Shown here one piece after another: positions 15,136 to 22,859 of a stretch of 33,775 nt of DNA. Source of the stretch: Alphaproteobacteria bacterium. Its GTDB lineage: Bacteria > Pseudomonadota > Alphaproteobacteria > Rs-D84. The DNA lies in NCBI GenBank assembly GCA_017617915.1, contig JAFZVH010000011.1:1-33775 (forward strand), written 5' to 3'. The stretch's first letter is position 1; every line of letters starts with the position of its first letter. The notes under the pieces are model-generated. The model was not told the origin of the DNA, ran no database searches, and saw nothing but the letters and a program-made list of their open reading frames with translations. Made by a program: the position numbers and the translations under genes.

Positions 15136-15567
15136 CTATTTCGTCAAACCTTGCGCGGGGCCATAATGCAATGTTCTGTTATATTCAAAATAAAGTGCAA
15201 CAACATCCTTATGCGGGCGTGCAATAAGTTTATATGCGTTCATATTTTGCTTTATTGCCGCCATTTGCACATCACGCGAAGGATTTTTAACAAACTTTAT
15301 TGCCAAACCATTTTGACGCATTGCCGCAATTTCAATTTCTTCGGTTGGAACATTTACATATTCCAGTGCCAATCCATTTTGGCGCACTGCGCGCAGACGT
15401 AAATCATAAGATTGATTCGATACAAAGCGAATTACAAAAGGGTCAATTGCAACCGCCGCACGCAAAAATTCTGCGCTTGGATGCTTTATCTCTGTTCCTG
15501 CAAATCCGCCACCATCACGCTTTACGCGTGCCAACAACTTTTTTTCATATTCGGTCATCTGTGTCAT
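15136..15567 (-). CDS. DUF4116-like repeat protein, 143 residues
   Basis: Residues about 34-122 are four tandem repeats of 22-23 residues. The cores are AAVAIDPFVIRFV, RAVRQNGLALEYV, AAMRQNGLAIKFV and AAIKQNMNAYKLI. The A-V-x-Q-N-G-L-A-L-x-Y pattern is that of DUF4116, best known from long repeat proteins of Legionella-like and other host-associated bacteria. No signal peptide or membrane span. Function unknown; short helical repeats suggest a protein-binding surface. An AAAAGG SD lies before the ATG. It is 15 nt downstream of the MerR-type gene. Confidence 0.8.
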   Translation of the reverse strand: MTQMTEYEKKLLARVKRDGGGFAGTEIKHPSAEFLRAAVAIDPFVIRFVSNQSYDLRLRAVRQNGLALEYVNVPTEEIEIAAMRQNGLAIKFVKNPSRDVQMAAIKQNMNAYKLIARPHKDVVALYFEYNRTLHYGPAQGLTK

Positions 15568-15582
15568 TTATCAGCCTTTTGG

Positions 15583-15957
15583 TTATTTTAATAACTCTCT
15601 CGCTTGATTTAACAAACCGATTGCCAAATCTATCTTGGTTGTATCCAGTGCAGCAACAGAGGCACTGCGCGGTTCAGGTTCAGCCACCGTTTGTACAGGC
15701 GGCTGTGCGGTAAATTCACCACCGCGTATCATTTTTTTCACGCCGGCAATTGTCATACCACGGTTGTACAGCAAATCTTGAATCGTCTTTAACCTTTCAA
15801 CTGTTTCGGCACGATAATAACGCCGCCCGCCCGCACCAGTGGTTGGGCGCACAACGGTTGGAAACTGTTTTTCCCAATACCGCAGTGTATGCGCCGGAAT
15901 TCCCAGTTCGCGTGAGACGGTATTTATCGGTGCAAAATATTCACTATCCGTTTTCAA
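15583..15957 (-). CDS. MerR-family transcriptional regulator
   Basis: An N-terminal winged HTH of MerR type is clear: [66 protein letters not shown]. The C-terminal part is short and lacks metal-binding cysteines, so the ligand is unknown. It resembles the alphaproteobacterial MerR proteins often found near ihfA. The frame is open further upstream inside gyrA, but the conserved domain starts just after a TTG at 15957 preceded by AGAGG, which I take as the start (124 residues). It overlaps the gyrA 3' end by 14 nt, implying coupling. An ATG at 15996 is the alternative. Confidence 0.85.
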   Translation of the reverse strand: MKTDSEYFAPINTVSRELGIPAHTLRYWEKQFPTVVRPTTGAGGRRYYRAETVERLKTIQDLLYNRGMTIAGVKKMIRGGEFTAQPPVQTVAEPEPRSASVAALDTTKIDLAIGLLNQARELLK

Positions 15958-18694
15958 CTGGCGATGCCTCTGGTTCAGTGTTTTCTTCGTTCGCATCTGT
16001 GCCGTCTGATTCAATCGAAATCGCAGACACAACCTTTTCGTTTTCTGCAGTGCGGAACAATGTCACGCCCGCAGTGCTGCGACCCGCAATTCTGATATCA
16101 GATGCCGGTGTCCGAATAATTTTGCCACCGTCTGTCACCATAATAATGTCATTGTCTGGGGCTACGGGGAACGAACCTGCAACCGCTGTATTTTTGCCAC
16201 CAAGTTTAATATTCGTAAACCCGCCACCACCGCGATGTGTCAGGCGATATTCATACGAACTTGTGCGTTTTCCAAATCCGTTTTCAGAAATAGTCAGAAT
16301 GAATTCTTCGCGTGCCGCCAATTCAGCCATTTTCGCATCATCCAGAACCAGTGTTGTTGCTTCTTCTTCGGTGTCTGCCTCTTCTTCCACACCTGTCTCT
16401 GCACGACGCGCCGCACGCGATTGCTTTACATACGCCGCACGAACCGCAGAATCAGATTCACCACGATTCAACATAGACATTCCGATAATTCTATCATCTT
16501 TACCAAGCGTAATTCCGCGCACGCCTGTCGAATTACGTCCTGCAAATACGCGAATTTCCGGCACAGGGAAACGGATGCAACGGCCACGATATGTTGCCAA
16601 GAAAACATCTTGGTCTTCGGTGCAAGGCAGCACAGAAACCAAACTGTCGCCTTCGTCCAACTTCATTGCAATCTTACCATTTGCGCGGATAGAATCAAAA
16701 TCTTCAAAGCGATTCCGACGCACAGTACCAGATGCCGTCGCGAACATCAAGAAATGTTCTTTACCAGATTCTTTTATTGCCGCAACATCTTCTTCGGACA
16801 CAGGCAAAATAGCGGTTATTGTTTCACCTTCGGTCAAAGGCAACAAATTCACCAGTGGCCGCCCTTTGGCCGCCGCCGCGGCTTCTGGCAACTTGTATGT
16901 CTTTAATTTATAGCACAATCCGCGGGACGAGAAGAACAACAATGGCGTATGCGTATTTGCAACAAATACTTGAACCACATAGTCATCATCTTTGGTTGTC
17001 ATTGCATTGCGTCCTTTGCCACCGCGTTTCTGCGCACGATATGTATCCAGTGATACGCGCTTGATATAACCAGTATTCGAAACAGTAACCACCATATCTT
17101 CACGCGCAATCAGGTCTTCGATATCTATATCGATTTCCGCATCGGAAATTTCGGTTCTGCGCGGTGAAGCCCAGTTATCGCGCACCGCCGCCGTTTCTTC
17201 ACGAATAATCTGAACGATGCGTTCGTGCGATGCCAAGATATCCAGCAAGTCGCGAATCTGCGCGCCCAGTTCCACCAAATCTGCGTGCAACTTATCACGT
17301 TCCAGACCGGTCAGACGATGCAACTGCAATTCCAAAATTGCGCGCGCCTGGTCTTCGGACATATAAAACATACCGTCCTTGTATTCTGTATTCGGATCGT
17401 CAATCAGTTGAATATAGTTTTCAATATCAGACGCTTTCCAACCGCGCGAAACCAATGCAACGCGTGCATCTTCGGGACTTGCCGAAGATTTAATCAGTTC
17501 GATAACTTCGTCCAAATTGCCGACCGCAACAGACAAGCCCAACAATGTGTGCGCACGATTACGCGCTTTGTTCAAATCGAAAATAGTTCTGCGGCGAATA
17601 ACTTCTTCGCGGAATTCTATAAACGCATCCAATACGCCACGAACATTGAACAGCATCGGACGGCCGCGATTCAGCGCCATCATATTCACAGGGAAATTCG
17701 CCTGCATTTCTGTATATTGGAACAGATGATTCAGCACAACATCCGCAATCGCATCGCGTTTTAATTCAATGACGATGCGCAGACCTTCTTTGGATGATTC
17801 ATCGCGAATTTCTGAAATGCCTTCGATTTTTTTATCTTTGGCCAGTTCGGCAATTTTAATAATCATTTGCGCCTTGTTGACCTGATAAGGAATTTCATCA
17901 ACAATAATCGCTTCGTGATCGTGAAATTTTTCAATATGCGTTTTTGCGCGCACGATAATTGAACCGCGTCCAGTTGTGTGCGCTTTGTACGCGCCAGAAC
18001 GCCCCATAATAATTGCACCAGTTGGAAAATCGGGTCCCGGAATAATGTCAAACAATTCATCATCTGAAATAGACTTGTTATCCAAAATCGCCAAAATACC
18101 ATTGCAAATTTCACCAAGGTTATATGTCGGAACATTTGTCGCCATACCAACGGCGATACCCGAACCACCATTTACCAAAAAGTTTGGGAATTTTGTCGGC
18201 AACACAACCGGTTCTTGCAAGGTGCCATCAAAGTTCGGCTGCCAATCAACCGTATCTTTGTCCATATCTTCCATAAGTGTCGCACCAAGTTTGGACAGGC
18301 GCGCTTCGGTATAACGCATAGCCGCAGCCTTGTCCCCGTCGCGCGAACCAAAGTTACCTTGGCCTTGGACCAACATTTCGCCCATAGAAAAATCTTGAGC
18401 CATACGCGCCATTGCTTCGTAAATAGAAGAATCCCCATGTGGATGATAACGTCCCATAACATCACCGACAATACGCGCAGACTTTACGGTCGCCTTGGTC
18501 GCAGGCGCAACCTCGTTCATAACGTATAAAATACGGCGATGCACAGGCTTGCACCCGTCACGAACATCGGGCAATGCGCGGTCCACAATAACAGACATCG
18601 CATAGTCCAAAAAACTGGTCCGCATTTCATGTTCCAACGAAGATTGTGGAACTTTGATTTCGTTTATTTCGTTTGTGTTTTCTGTTTCTGACAT
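15944..18694 (-). CDS. gyrA: DNA gyrase subunit A
   Basis: GyrA cuts and rejoins DNA in the gyrase that introduces negative supercoils. The 916-residue protein has the winged-helix/tower domain with the catalytic Tyr128 ([10 protein letters not shown]). The quinolone region [12 protein letters not shown] has Ser89 and Glu93 at the E. coli 83 and 87 positions. The C-terminal beta-pinwheel carries the GyrA box QKRGGKG, which separates it from ParC. Blade repeats continue to the C-terminus. Between two blades is a strongly acidic insertion ([10 protein letters not shown]). The start at 18694 (MSETENTN) has a GGAAAAG SD; the frame upstream reaches into the promoter. Confidence 0.97.
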   Translation of the reverse strand: MSETENTNEINEIKVPQSSLEHEMRTSFLDYAMSVIVDRALPDVRDGCKPVHRRILYVMNEVAPATKATVKSARIVGDVMGRYHPHGDSSIYEAMARMAQDFSMGEMLVQGQGNFGSRDGDKAAAMRYTEARLSKLGATLMEDMDKDTVDWQPNFDGTLQEPVVLPTKFPNFLVNGGSGIAVGMATNVPTYNLGEICNGILAILDNKSISDDELFDIIPGPDFPTGAIIMGRSGAYKAHTTGRGSIIVRAKTHIEKFHDHEAIIVDEIPYQVNKAQMIIKIAELAKDKKIEGISEIRDESSKEGLRIVIELKRDAIADVVLNHLFQYTEMQANFPVNMMALNRGRPMLFNVRGVLDAFIEFREEVIRRRTIFDLNKARNRAHTLLGLSVAVGNLDEVIELIKSSASPEDARVALVSRGWKASDIENYIQLIDDPNTEYKDGMFYMSEDQARAILELQLHRLTGLERDKLHADLVELGAQIRDLLDILASHERIVQIIREETAAVRDNWASPRRTEISDAEIDIDIEDLIAREDMVVTVSNTGYIKRVSLDTYRAQKRGGKGRNAMTTKDDDYVVQVFVANTHTPLLFFSSRGLCYKLKTYKLPEAAAAAKGRPLVNLLPLTEGETITAILPVSEEDVAAIKESGKEHFLMFATASGTVRRNRFEDFDSIRANGKIAMKLDEGDSLVSVLPCTEDQDVFLATYRGRCIRFPVPEIRVFAGRNSTGVRGITLGKDDRIIGMSMLNRGESDSAVRAAYVKQSRAARRAETGVEEEADTEEEATTLVLDDAKMAELAAREEFILTISENGFGKRTSSYEYRLTHRGGGGFTNIKLGGKNTAVAGSFPVAPDNDIIMVTDGGKIIRTPASDIRIAGRSTAGVTLFRTAENEKVVSAISIESDGTDANEENTEPEASPVENG

Positions 18695-18727
18695 AACTTG
18701 CTCTTTTCCTTGGTTTTTAACAAACAA

Positions 18728-18757
18728 AAGATAGCAAATTTTGCCGCCACAGGTCAA
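18728..18757 (-). promoter_or_regulatory. Promoter of gyrA
   Basis: On the reverse strand there is TTGACC (18757-18752), an 18-nt spacer and TATCTT (18733-18728). The predicted leader is about 27 nt and contains the SD. Confidence 0.6.
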
Positions 18758-18780
18758 GAAATAAAGCACTAAATTTTACA

Positions 18781-18808
18781 TTGACAAAAGATTTTATTGT
18801 GGTATATT
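18781..18808 (+). promoter_or_regulatory. Strong promoter for the small membrane peptide and rpmH
   Basis: A perfect TTGACA (18781-18786), a 16-nt spacer and TATATT (18803-18808) form the best consensus match in the window. It is divergent from the gyrA promoter. Confidence 0.75.
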
Positions 18809-18836
18809 ACTATGCGAAAAAATAAAGGATTTACTG

Positions 18837-18938
18837 ATGAAACTTTTTGGACCTTTTTGGAATTTATTTGCAGCATTGTTTGCATATCATCTGATTTTGC
18901 TGGCACTGCAAAAACTGGGTTTAGTAAAAAGTAAATAA
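18837..18938 (+). CDS. Putative 33-residue single-pass membrane peptide
   Basis: The frame MKLFGPFWNLFAALFAYHLI continues through LLALQKLGLV to KSK. A hydrophobic helix covers about residues 8-30 and the end is basic. AAAGGA lies 8 nt before the ATG, and the near-consensus promoter at 18781 lies directly upstream. It is 55 nt before rpmH and probably on the same mRNA. I know no family for it. A translated leader for rpmH is an alternative reading. The SD, promoter and clean membrane character make chance unlikely. Confidence 0.65.
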   Translation: MKLFGPFWNLFAALFAYHLILLALQKLGLVKSK

Positions 18939-18993
18939 AATAGTTGCGTTTTTATAAAACATATGATTAAATATACGCACAAAAGGATTTGAA

Positions 18994-19146
18994 ATGGCAA
19001 CAAAAAGAACATATCAACCGTCAAAAACACGTCGCATCCGCACGCATGGCTTTCGTGCGCGTATGGCAACCAAGGGTGGTCGCGATGTTTTGAATCGTCG
19101 TCGCGCGACTGGTCGCAAAAGAATTGCTGTGACGGCAGAAAATTAA
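18994..19146 (+). CDS. rpmH: 50S ribosomal protein L34
   Basis: The 50-residue basic protein reads [20 protein letters not shown] then [20 protein letters not shown], an unmistakable L34. It has a short N-terminal extension (MAT) and a C-terminal extension (IAVTAEN) relative to the usual 44-46 residues. AAAAGGA precedes the ATG. rnpA, its nearly universal downstream neighbour, is missing; a terminator follows at once. Confidence 0.97.
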   Translation: MATKRTYQPSKTRRIRTHGFRARMATKGGRDVLNRRRATGRKRIAVTAEN

Positions 19147-19173
19147 AAAATCGCCAAATGGCGATTTTTTTTT
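19145..19173. terminator. Terminator of rpmH, probably bidirectional
   Basis: A run of A then TCGCC (19151-19155), loop AAAT and GGCGA (19160-19164) is followed by nine T. The A/T runs extend the stem and serve both strands. The minus-strand gene ending at 19193 could also use it. Confidence 0.88.
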
Positions 19174-19192
19174 AATGCTATCAAACCTGTCG

Positions 19193-19987
19193 CTATTGGC
19201 TTTGCGGAATGTAAACGTTGCCGCAAGGTATAAATTCATCAGAATCATATTCGCCGCGTATCAGCATTATTTGCATTTTTAGGCCTTCGACAATGGCGGG
19301 GTTGGTTTCGATTGCTTTTACCAAAACGGTGTAGGTGGTTGATGGATTGACGGGGACTCGTGCGCCAATATCGACATCGCTGCCATTGTGTTTTATGCGC
19401 AGATAATATGTTTCTGGGGTTGTTGTAATGGTTTGACGTATTGTTTGTGGTTGGCGAACATCTTGAGTAGATGCGTGTTGCAAGAATGTGTTATTAACTG
19501 AAAAAAATTGAATATATAAATTTAGGTAATTGCGTGAGTCGCTCATAGTATTCGTTAGTATACCTGTATTGGAATCAAATTGTGTTGACTCTAAATATGT
19601 TGGTGTGCAGAACAAGTTTGGGCTTTGGTTTGCGGTTGCGGCGCGGACTTCGTACAGCAAACAATGTGCATTGTCGTGAACATTGCCTTGCCATTCAATG
19701 CATACAAATTCAGATTCCAATGCGTTTTGAACCGCGCTGTTAAACGCGCCCGCCGTCACAAGGGCGTCAGATTGCGCGCCATACGCGGCGGTCGTATCAT
19801 AAATCGCCTTTTCGCCAACAGTGCCCGCAGTGCCGGTATTCATAACAACCGTATTTGTATTCTTTGCGGGGATTTGTGTTTGCAGGTTTGACACCTGTCC
19901 ATCAACATATTCTTTGGAAGTAATGGTATTATCGGCCCGAACAGAAAAAACAAACAAAGCCAAAATAACAAACAATAATTTTTTCAT
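19193..19987 (-). CDS. Putative exported or surface protein of unknown function
   Basis: The first ~18 residues form a signal peptide (MKKLLFVILALFVFSVRA). The mature part begins with a polar Thr/Asn/Gly-rich segment (TSKEYVDGQVSNLQTQIPAK; later MNTGTAGTVGEKAIYD). A larger domain follows with four cysteines (CIEWQGNVHDNAHC, FCTP, IPCGN) and a beta-rich, fibronectin-like part (PETYYLRIKHNGSDVDIGAR, NPSTTYTVLVKAI). I do not recognise the family; the N-terminal half is coiled-coil or tail-fibre-like in feel. A strong AAGGAAAAAA SD sets the start at 19987. The frame is open upstream to 20080 with no better start. The preceding leader contains two hairpins. Confidence 0.75.
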   Translation of the reverse strand: MKKLLFVILALFVFSVRADNTITSKEYVDGQVSNLQTQIPAKNTNTVVMNTGTAGTVGEKAIYDTTAAYGAQSDALVTAGAFNSAVQNALESEFVCIEWQGNVHDNAHCLLYEVRAATANQSPNLFCTPTYLESTQFDSNTGILTNTMSDSRNYLNLYIQFFSVNNTFLQHASTQDVRQPQTIRQTITTTPETYYLRIKHNGSDVDIGARVPVNPSTTYTVLVKAIETNPAIVEGLKMQIMLIRGEYDSDEFIPCGNVYIPQSQ

Positions 19988-20017
19988 TTTTTTTCCTTTT
20001 CTTGTTTGCGACACCCC

Positions 20018-20055
20018 GCCCCATTCCATGGGACGCCCCTCTTGTACATAAGGGG
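20018..20055 (-). promoter_or_regulatory. Structured leader upstream of the exported-protein gene
   Basis: Reading the reverse strand, CCCCT (20055-20051) can pair with AGGGG (20040-20036). Directly after it GTCCCAT (20034-20028) pairs with ATGGGGC (20024-20018) around a 3-nt loop, including one G-T pair. The region is far more GC-rich than its surroundings and ends about 22 nt before the SD. I see no clear promoter for this gene. Confidence 0.45.
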
Positions 20056-20080
20056 AACTAACCACTAAAAATTGTGACAA

Positions 20081-20104
20081 AAAGGTACCTTTAAATCGAC
20101 CGAT
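20081..20104 (+). repeat. 24-bp direct repeat, copy A (possible operator)
   Basis: AAAGGTACCTTTAAATCGAC plus CGAT matches copy B (20187-20210) at 22 of 24 positions. Its first 12 bases are a perfect palindrome. It lies upstream of the exported-protein gene. Confidence 0.6.
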
Positions 20105-20133
20105 ACCAAAATACTGTTTGGAAACAAAAAATC

Positions 20134-20152
20134 CCAGAAATCTGGTTTTTTT
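20134..20152. terminator. Small terminator-like hairpin
   Basis: CCAGAAATCTGG (20134-20145) has 5-base inverted arms and lies between an A run and seven T, so it can act in either direction. The same 12-mer recurs at 20217-20228, just beyond the HTH gene stop. Confidence 0.4.
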
Positions 20153-20168
20153 AATTTTTAAAAACTCG

Positions 20169-20207
20169 AAAAAAATAGGTTGATTTAAAGGTACGTTTAA
20201 ATCAACC
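20169..20207 (-). terminator. Terminator of the HTH gene (large palindrome)
   Basis: GGTTGATTTAAA (20178-20189) and TTTAAATCAACC (20196-20207) are perfect 12-bp inverted arms around a 6-nt centre. On the reverse strand the hairpin is followed by TATTTTTTT, so it should stop transcription from the HTH gene. The right arm overlaps repeat copy B. Confidence 0.7.
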
Positions 20208-20210
20208 GAT
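20187..20210 (+). repeat. 24-bp direct repeat, copy B (possible operator)
   Basis: It matches copy A with two differences. The two copies are 106 bp apart, close to ten helical turns, so a protein bound at both would face the same side of the DNA. It coincides with half of the terminator palindrome. Confidence 0.55.
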
Positions 20211-20231
20211 TTTGGTCCAGAAATCTGGGGA

Positions 20232-20492
20232 TTATCTCGCCCCGCGCCTTATACGATTTGGGGTATCGGTTGGCATAAGGCGCGCAAAATCCGACAACTT
20301 CATATGCGCCGCATCCAATATTTTTGCAATGCTGTATGTAGATGGCCAACGCGGACTGCCGTCACGATTTATTCGCTTGCTTTTGTTAAATATTGTCGGA
20401 TCCAGTCCAGCCGCACGCGCCAACCCCGAACACGACAAATTCATAACCGCCGCCAATATCGATATTGTTTCCCAGATTTCTTTGTGAGTCAT
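20232..20492 (-). CDS. Stand-alone HTH protein resembling the N-terminus of S24-type repressors
   Basis: The 86 residues read MTHKEIWETISILAAVMNLS, CSGLARAAGLDPTIFNKSKR, then INRDGSPRWPSTYSIAKILD and a short tail. The L-A-R-x-A-G-L-D-P-T-x-F-N-K-S-K-R core and R-W-P-S-T-x-S-I-A-K-I-L are characteristic of alphaproteobacterial LexA/CI-like regulators that carry a peptidase S24 domain. Here the protein stops right after the HTH, so the S24 autocleavage half (usually a further ~120 residues) is absent. It may be a natural small repressor or a truncated remnant. An AGGAGG SD (reverse strand, about 20506-20501) and a good promoter argue that it is expressed. The likely targets are the flanking repeats. 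Confidence 0.8.
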   Translation of the reverse strand: MTHKEIWETISILAAVMNLSCSGLARAAGLDPTIFNKSKRINRDGSPRWPSTYSIAKILDAAHMKLSDFARLMPTDTPNRIRRGAR

Positions 20493-20524
20493 TGTAAATA
20501 CCTCCTGTTATAAGTTATGGTGGT

Positions 20525-20552
20525 ATTATACAATAAATAAGAACAAAATCAA
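20525..20552 (-). promoter_or_regulatory. Promoter of the HTH gene
   Basis: On the reverse strand there is TTGATT (20552-20547), a 16-nt spacer and TATAAT (20530-20525). A start near 20518 leaves a leader of about 25 nt with a perfect AGGAGG. Confidence 0.7.
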
Positions 20553-20606
20553 AGCATTCAATTGTTATTAGAATACGACCTTGGTTTTCCAAGTACTTTT
20601 AAAGAC

Positions 20607-20629
20607 ACCGAAACAAGAATCGATTCGGT
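20607..20629 (-). terminator. Possible terminator of the murG operon
   Basis: ACCGAA (20607-20612) and TTCGGT (20624-20629) form a 6-bp stem with an 11-nt loop just beyond the murG stop. The T-tract on the minus strand is weak (GTCTTT); the plus-strand T5 is better. Confidence 0.45.
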
Positions 20630-20631
20630 TT

Positions 20632-21681
20632 TTAATCCTTTAATACCGTATCTGCTATCTTTTCAACTGCACGATTTTCTATTCTTGCTTTATTCGCCAT
20701 TTTTTCAAGGCGCGAAGGATTTTCGAACAAATCGGTCAATGTTGCAGTCAACCATTTTGGCGTAAATTTATCTTGCGCGATTGCGAACCCGCCGCCAGTT
20801 TTTTCAAAATTCGCCGCATTTGCCGCTTGGTCTGGATTTATAGCCAGTGGCACAAAGATTGCCGGTCGACCGATTGTTGCTATTTCTATAACCGTACTGG
20901 CACCACTGCGACCGATGATTAAATCTGCATCCGCTATCGCGCCCGCCATATCGTGAATAAACGATAAAACATTTGCACGAATTTTGTTATCTGCATAGAA
21001 CTTTTGCAAACGCTTTACATTTTCAGGCCGCGTTTGGTGCGTTACAAATATCTTTTTATTTTTCATATCGCGAATCGCCAATGGCACAACATCGTCCAAT
21101 ATTTGCGCCCCCAGTGACCCACCAGTCACCAACAGTTTGGATTCACCGGCCAGCGCACTGCCCGCGCGTGCCATAATTTCTTGCCGCACCGGCAGACCAG
21201 TATAAACCAGCCGAACATTTGTGTTTTGTGGAATTCCCGACACATCATGAAAACTGGTCATCAAGGTTTTAACCCAACGCATAGCAAACTTGTTCGCGCG
21301 ACCGATCGCACCGTTTTGCTCGTGCAAGAATGTTGGAATGTGCCACACATGCGCCGCAAATACCGCAGGCACAGATGCATAGCCCCCAAACGCCACCACC
21401 CTTTGCGGACGTGAAAACGCAAACCGCACAATCAGTGCCGCCGCAGACACCGCTATTTTTAACAATGCCCACATTTGTTTTATCTTGCTTTTTGCGCCAA
21501 CACCCGACGCCCAGATATGAACGCACTTTGCGCCCTTTGGCGCACCATCGGCGACCATTTTTCTTACGCGCCCATCGCAGGAAATTACCACCCCATGCCC
21601 GCGCGCCGCCAATTCCGATGCCACCGCAAGTGCAGGAAAAACATGTCCACCTGTACCACCTGTTGCAATCCATATTTTCAT
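20632..21681 (-). CDS. murG: Lipid I N-acetylglucosaminyltransferase MurG
   Basis: MurG adds GlcNAc from UDP-GlcNAc to lipid I at the inner face of the membrane, making lipid II. The 349-residue GT-B enzyme shows the N-terminal glycine loop TGGTGGHVFPALAVA, HEQNGAIGRANK, the second glycine loop LLVTGGSLGAQILDDVVP, and the UDP-GlcNAc site GRSGASTVIEIATIGRPAIF with NPDQAANA. Order and length are normal. The start at 21681 (MKIWIATGG) has an AAGGAAA SD. It follows ftsW by 16 nt. murC, its usual next gene, is absent. Confidence 0.96.
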   Translation of the reverse strand: MKIWIATGGTGGHVFPALAVASELAARGHGVVISCDGRVRKMVADGAPKGAKCVHIWASGVGAKSKIKQMWALLKIAVSAAALIVRFAFSRPQRVVAFGGYASVPAVFAAHVWHIPTFLHEQNGAIGRANKFAMRWVKTLMTSFHDVSGIPQNTNVRLVYTGLPVRQEIMARAGSALAGESKLLVTGGSLGAQILDDVVPLAIRDMKNKKIFVTHQTRPENVKRLQKFYADNKIRANVLSFIHDMAGAIADADLIIGRSGASTVIEIATIGRPAIFVPLAINPDQAANAANFEKTGGGFAIAQDKFTPKWLTATLTDLFENPSRLEKMANKARIENRAVEKIADTVLKD

Positions 21682-21697
21682 CTTTATTTCCTTTATT

Positions 21698-22846
21698 TTA
21701 TGATTTCCATCTGTCTTCACGCACAACCGCCAAAACCATCCCAAACAGCATACAGAAACCTATTAGCGAACTGCCACCATATGATATAAACGGCAAAGTC
21801 ATACCCTTTGGCGCGAACAGTCCTAATGTCGAAACAAGATTTATGCAAGACTGAATACCGAACAACGCCGCCGTTCCGCCAACTGCATAAAATACGAATC
21901 TGTCACGCGCGCGCAATGCGTCTGTCACCAACAGTTTCAACATATATAACAACAACCCCAACAATGCGCACGCCAATATAGCGCCCAAATCTTCGGCAAT
22001 TGCCGCATATATAAAGTCCGTATGTGCATCGGGCAAGAATTGCTTTACAAACGCGTCATCACCACGTCCAAACAAACCACCATGCTGAATAGATTGTAAT
22101 GATTGCGTAATCTGGTACTTGTCACCACCGCCACCAAACAGTGCTTCTATACGATTATGCACGTGCGGCATAACAAGGTACGCAAAATACAACAGCCCGC
22201 CACCCATCGCAAGCAAACCACCAAATACAGACCAAGGCAACCCCGCAATCAACAGCATTATCATCAAAACCCCAAGGTACAATAAACTGGTACCCACATC
22301 GGGATGTTTGAACACAACCACCATCATAGGCACGAACACCGCAAGATATGTCCACCAACTGAACCAATTTAATTTCCATGCGTCTTTGATAACAAACATT
22401 TTTTCGCCGAATAAATGACGCATCTTGGCCAAGAACCACGCAGTCAGAAATATAAACCCAGGCTTCATAATATCAGACGGCAATATATTTACCGGCCCAA
22501 AAGCAACGAATCGCGCAGAACCCTTGATAACATGCGGCGCAACAACCGTCACACCCAACAGCACCAATCCAACAACGACATTTATAACCGACAGACCTAA
22601 TATCGCCTTTTTATTCAACAAACTGGTTATGAATAATACCGCCAAGCCCGCACAATAAAACGGCAAACCTTTTACGAAAAAGAAATACCAAGGTTGCGGC
22701 ACCGACAGACGGCCGGCGGCAACACTGCCTGCGGAAACCGCAAAAACCATGCCGATAAGTATCATCAACAGGACCATAGAAAGCAACGGTCTGTCTATTT
22801 CAAAAAACCAACTGGTCAATCTGCTTTCTTCCGTCCTTTTGAACAT
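21698..22846 (-). CDS. ftsW: Peptidoglycan glycosyltransferase FtsW
   Basis: This SEDS-family integral membrane enzyme polymerises lipid II at the septum with its partner FtsI. The 382-residue protein has about 10 spans. It carries LPSDIMKPGFIFLTAWFLAK, HPDVGTSLL, the catalytic-loop region LPDAHTDFIYAAIAEDLG, and PKGMTLPFISYGGSSLIGF near the end. RodA is the alternative, but position between mraY and murG marks it as FtsW. The start at 22846 (MFKRTEES) is preceded by AAGGGG and lies 13 nt after the mraY stop. Confidence 0.95.
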   Translation of the reverse strand: MFKRTEESRLTSWFFEIDRPLLSMVLLMILIGMVFAVSAGSVAAGRLSVPQPWYFFFVKGLPFYCAGLAVLFITSLLNKKAILGLSVINVVVGLVLLGVTVVAPHVIKGSARFVAFGPVNILPSDIMKPGFIFLTAWFLAKMRHLFGEKMFVIKDAWKLNWFSWWTYLAVFVPMMVVVFKHPDVGTSLLYLGVLMIMLLIAGLPWSVFGGLLAMGGGLLYFAYLVMPHVHNRIEALFGGGGDKYQITQSLQSIQHGGLFGRGDDAFVKQFLPDAHTDFIYAAIAEDLGAILACALLGLLLYMLKLLVTDALRARDRFVFYAVGGTAALFGIQSCINLVSTLGLFAPKGMTLPFISYGGSSLIGFCMLFGMVLAVVREDRWKS

Positions 22847-22859
22847 AGCCGCACGCCCC

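Noticed and set aside
15750..16913. 387-residue plus-strand ORF opposite gyrA
   Set aside because: It is antisense to the unambiguous gyrA and merR frames, Ser/Arg-rich, with no SD or motif; it is a shadow of gyrA codon usage.
20081..20228. Possible CRISPR-like array from recurring 24-mer and 12-mer
   Set aside because: Only two copies of each, unequal spacing (106 and 83 bp), the 12-mers are terminator hairpins, and no cas genes are nearby.
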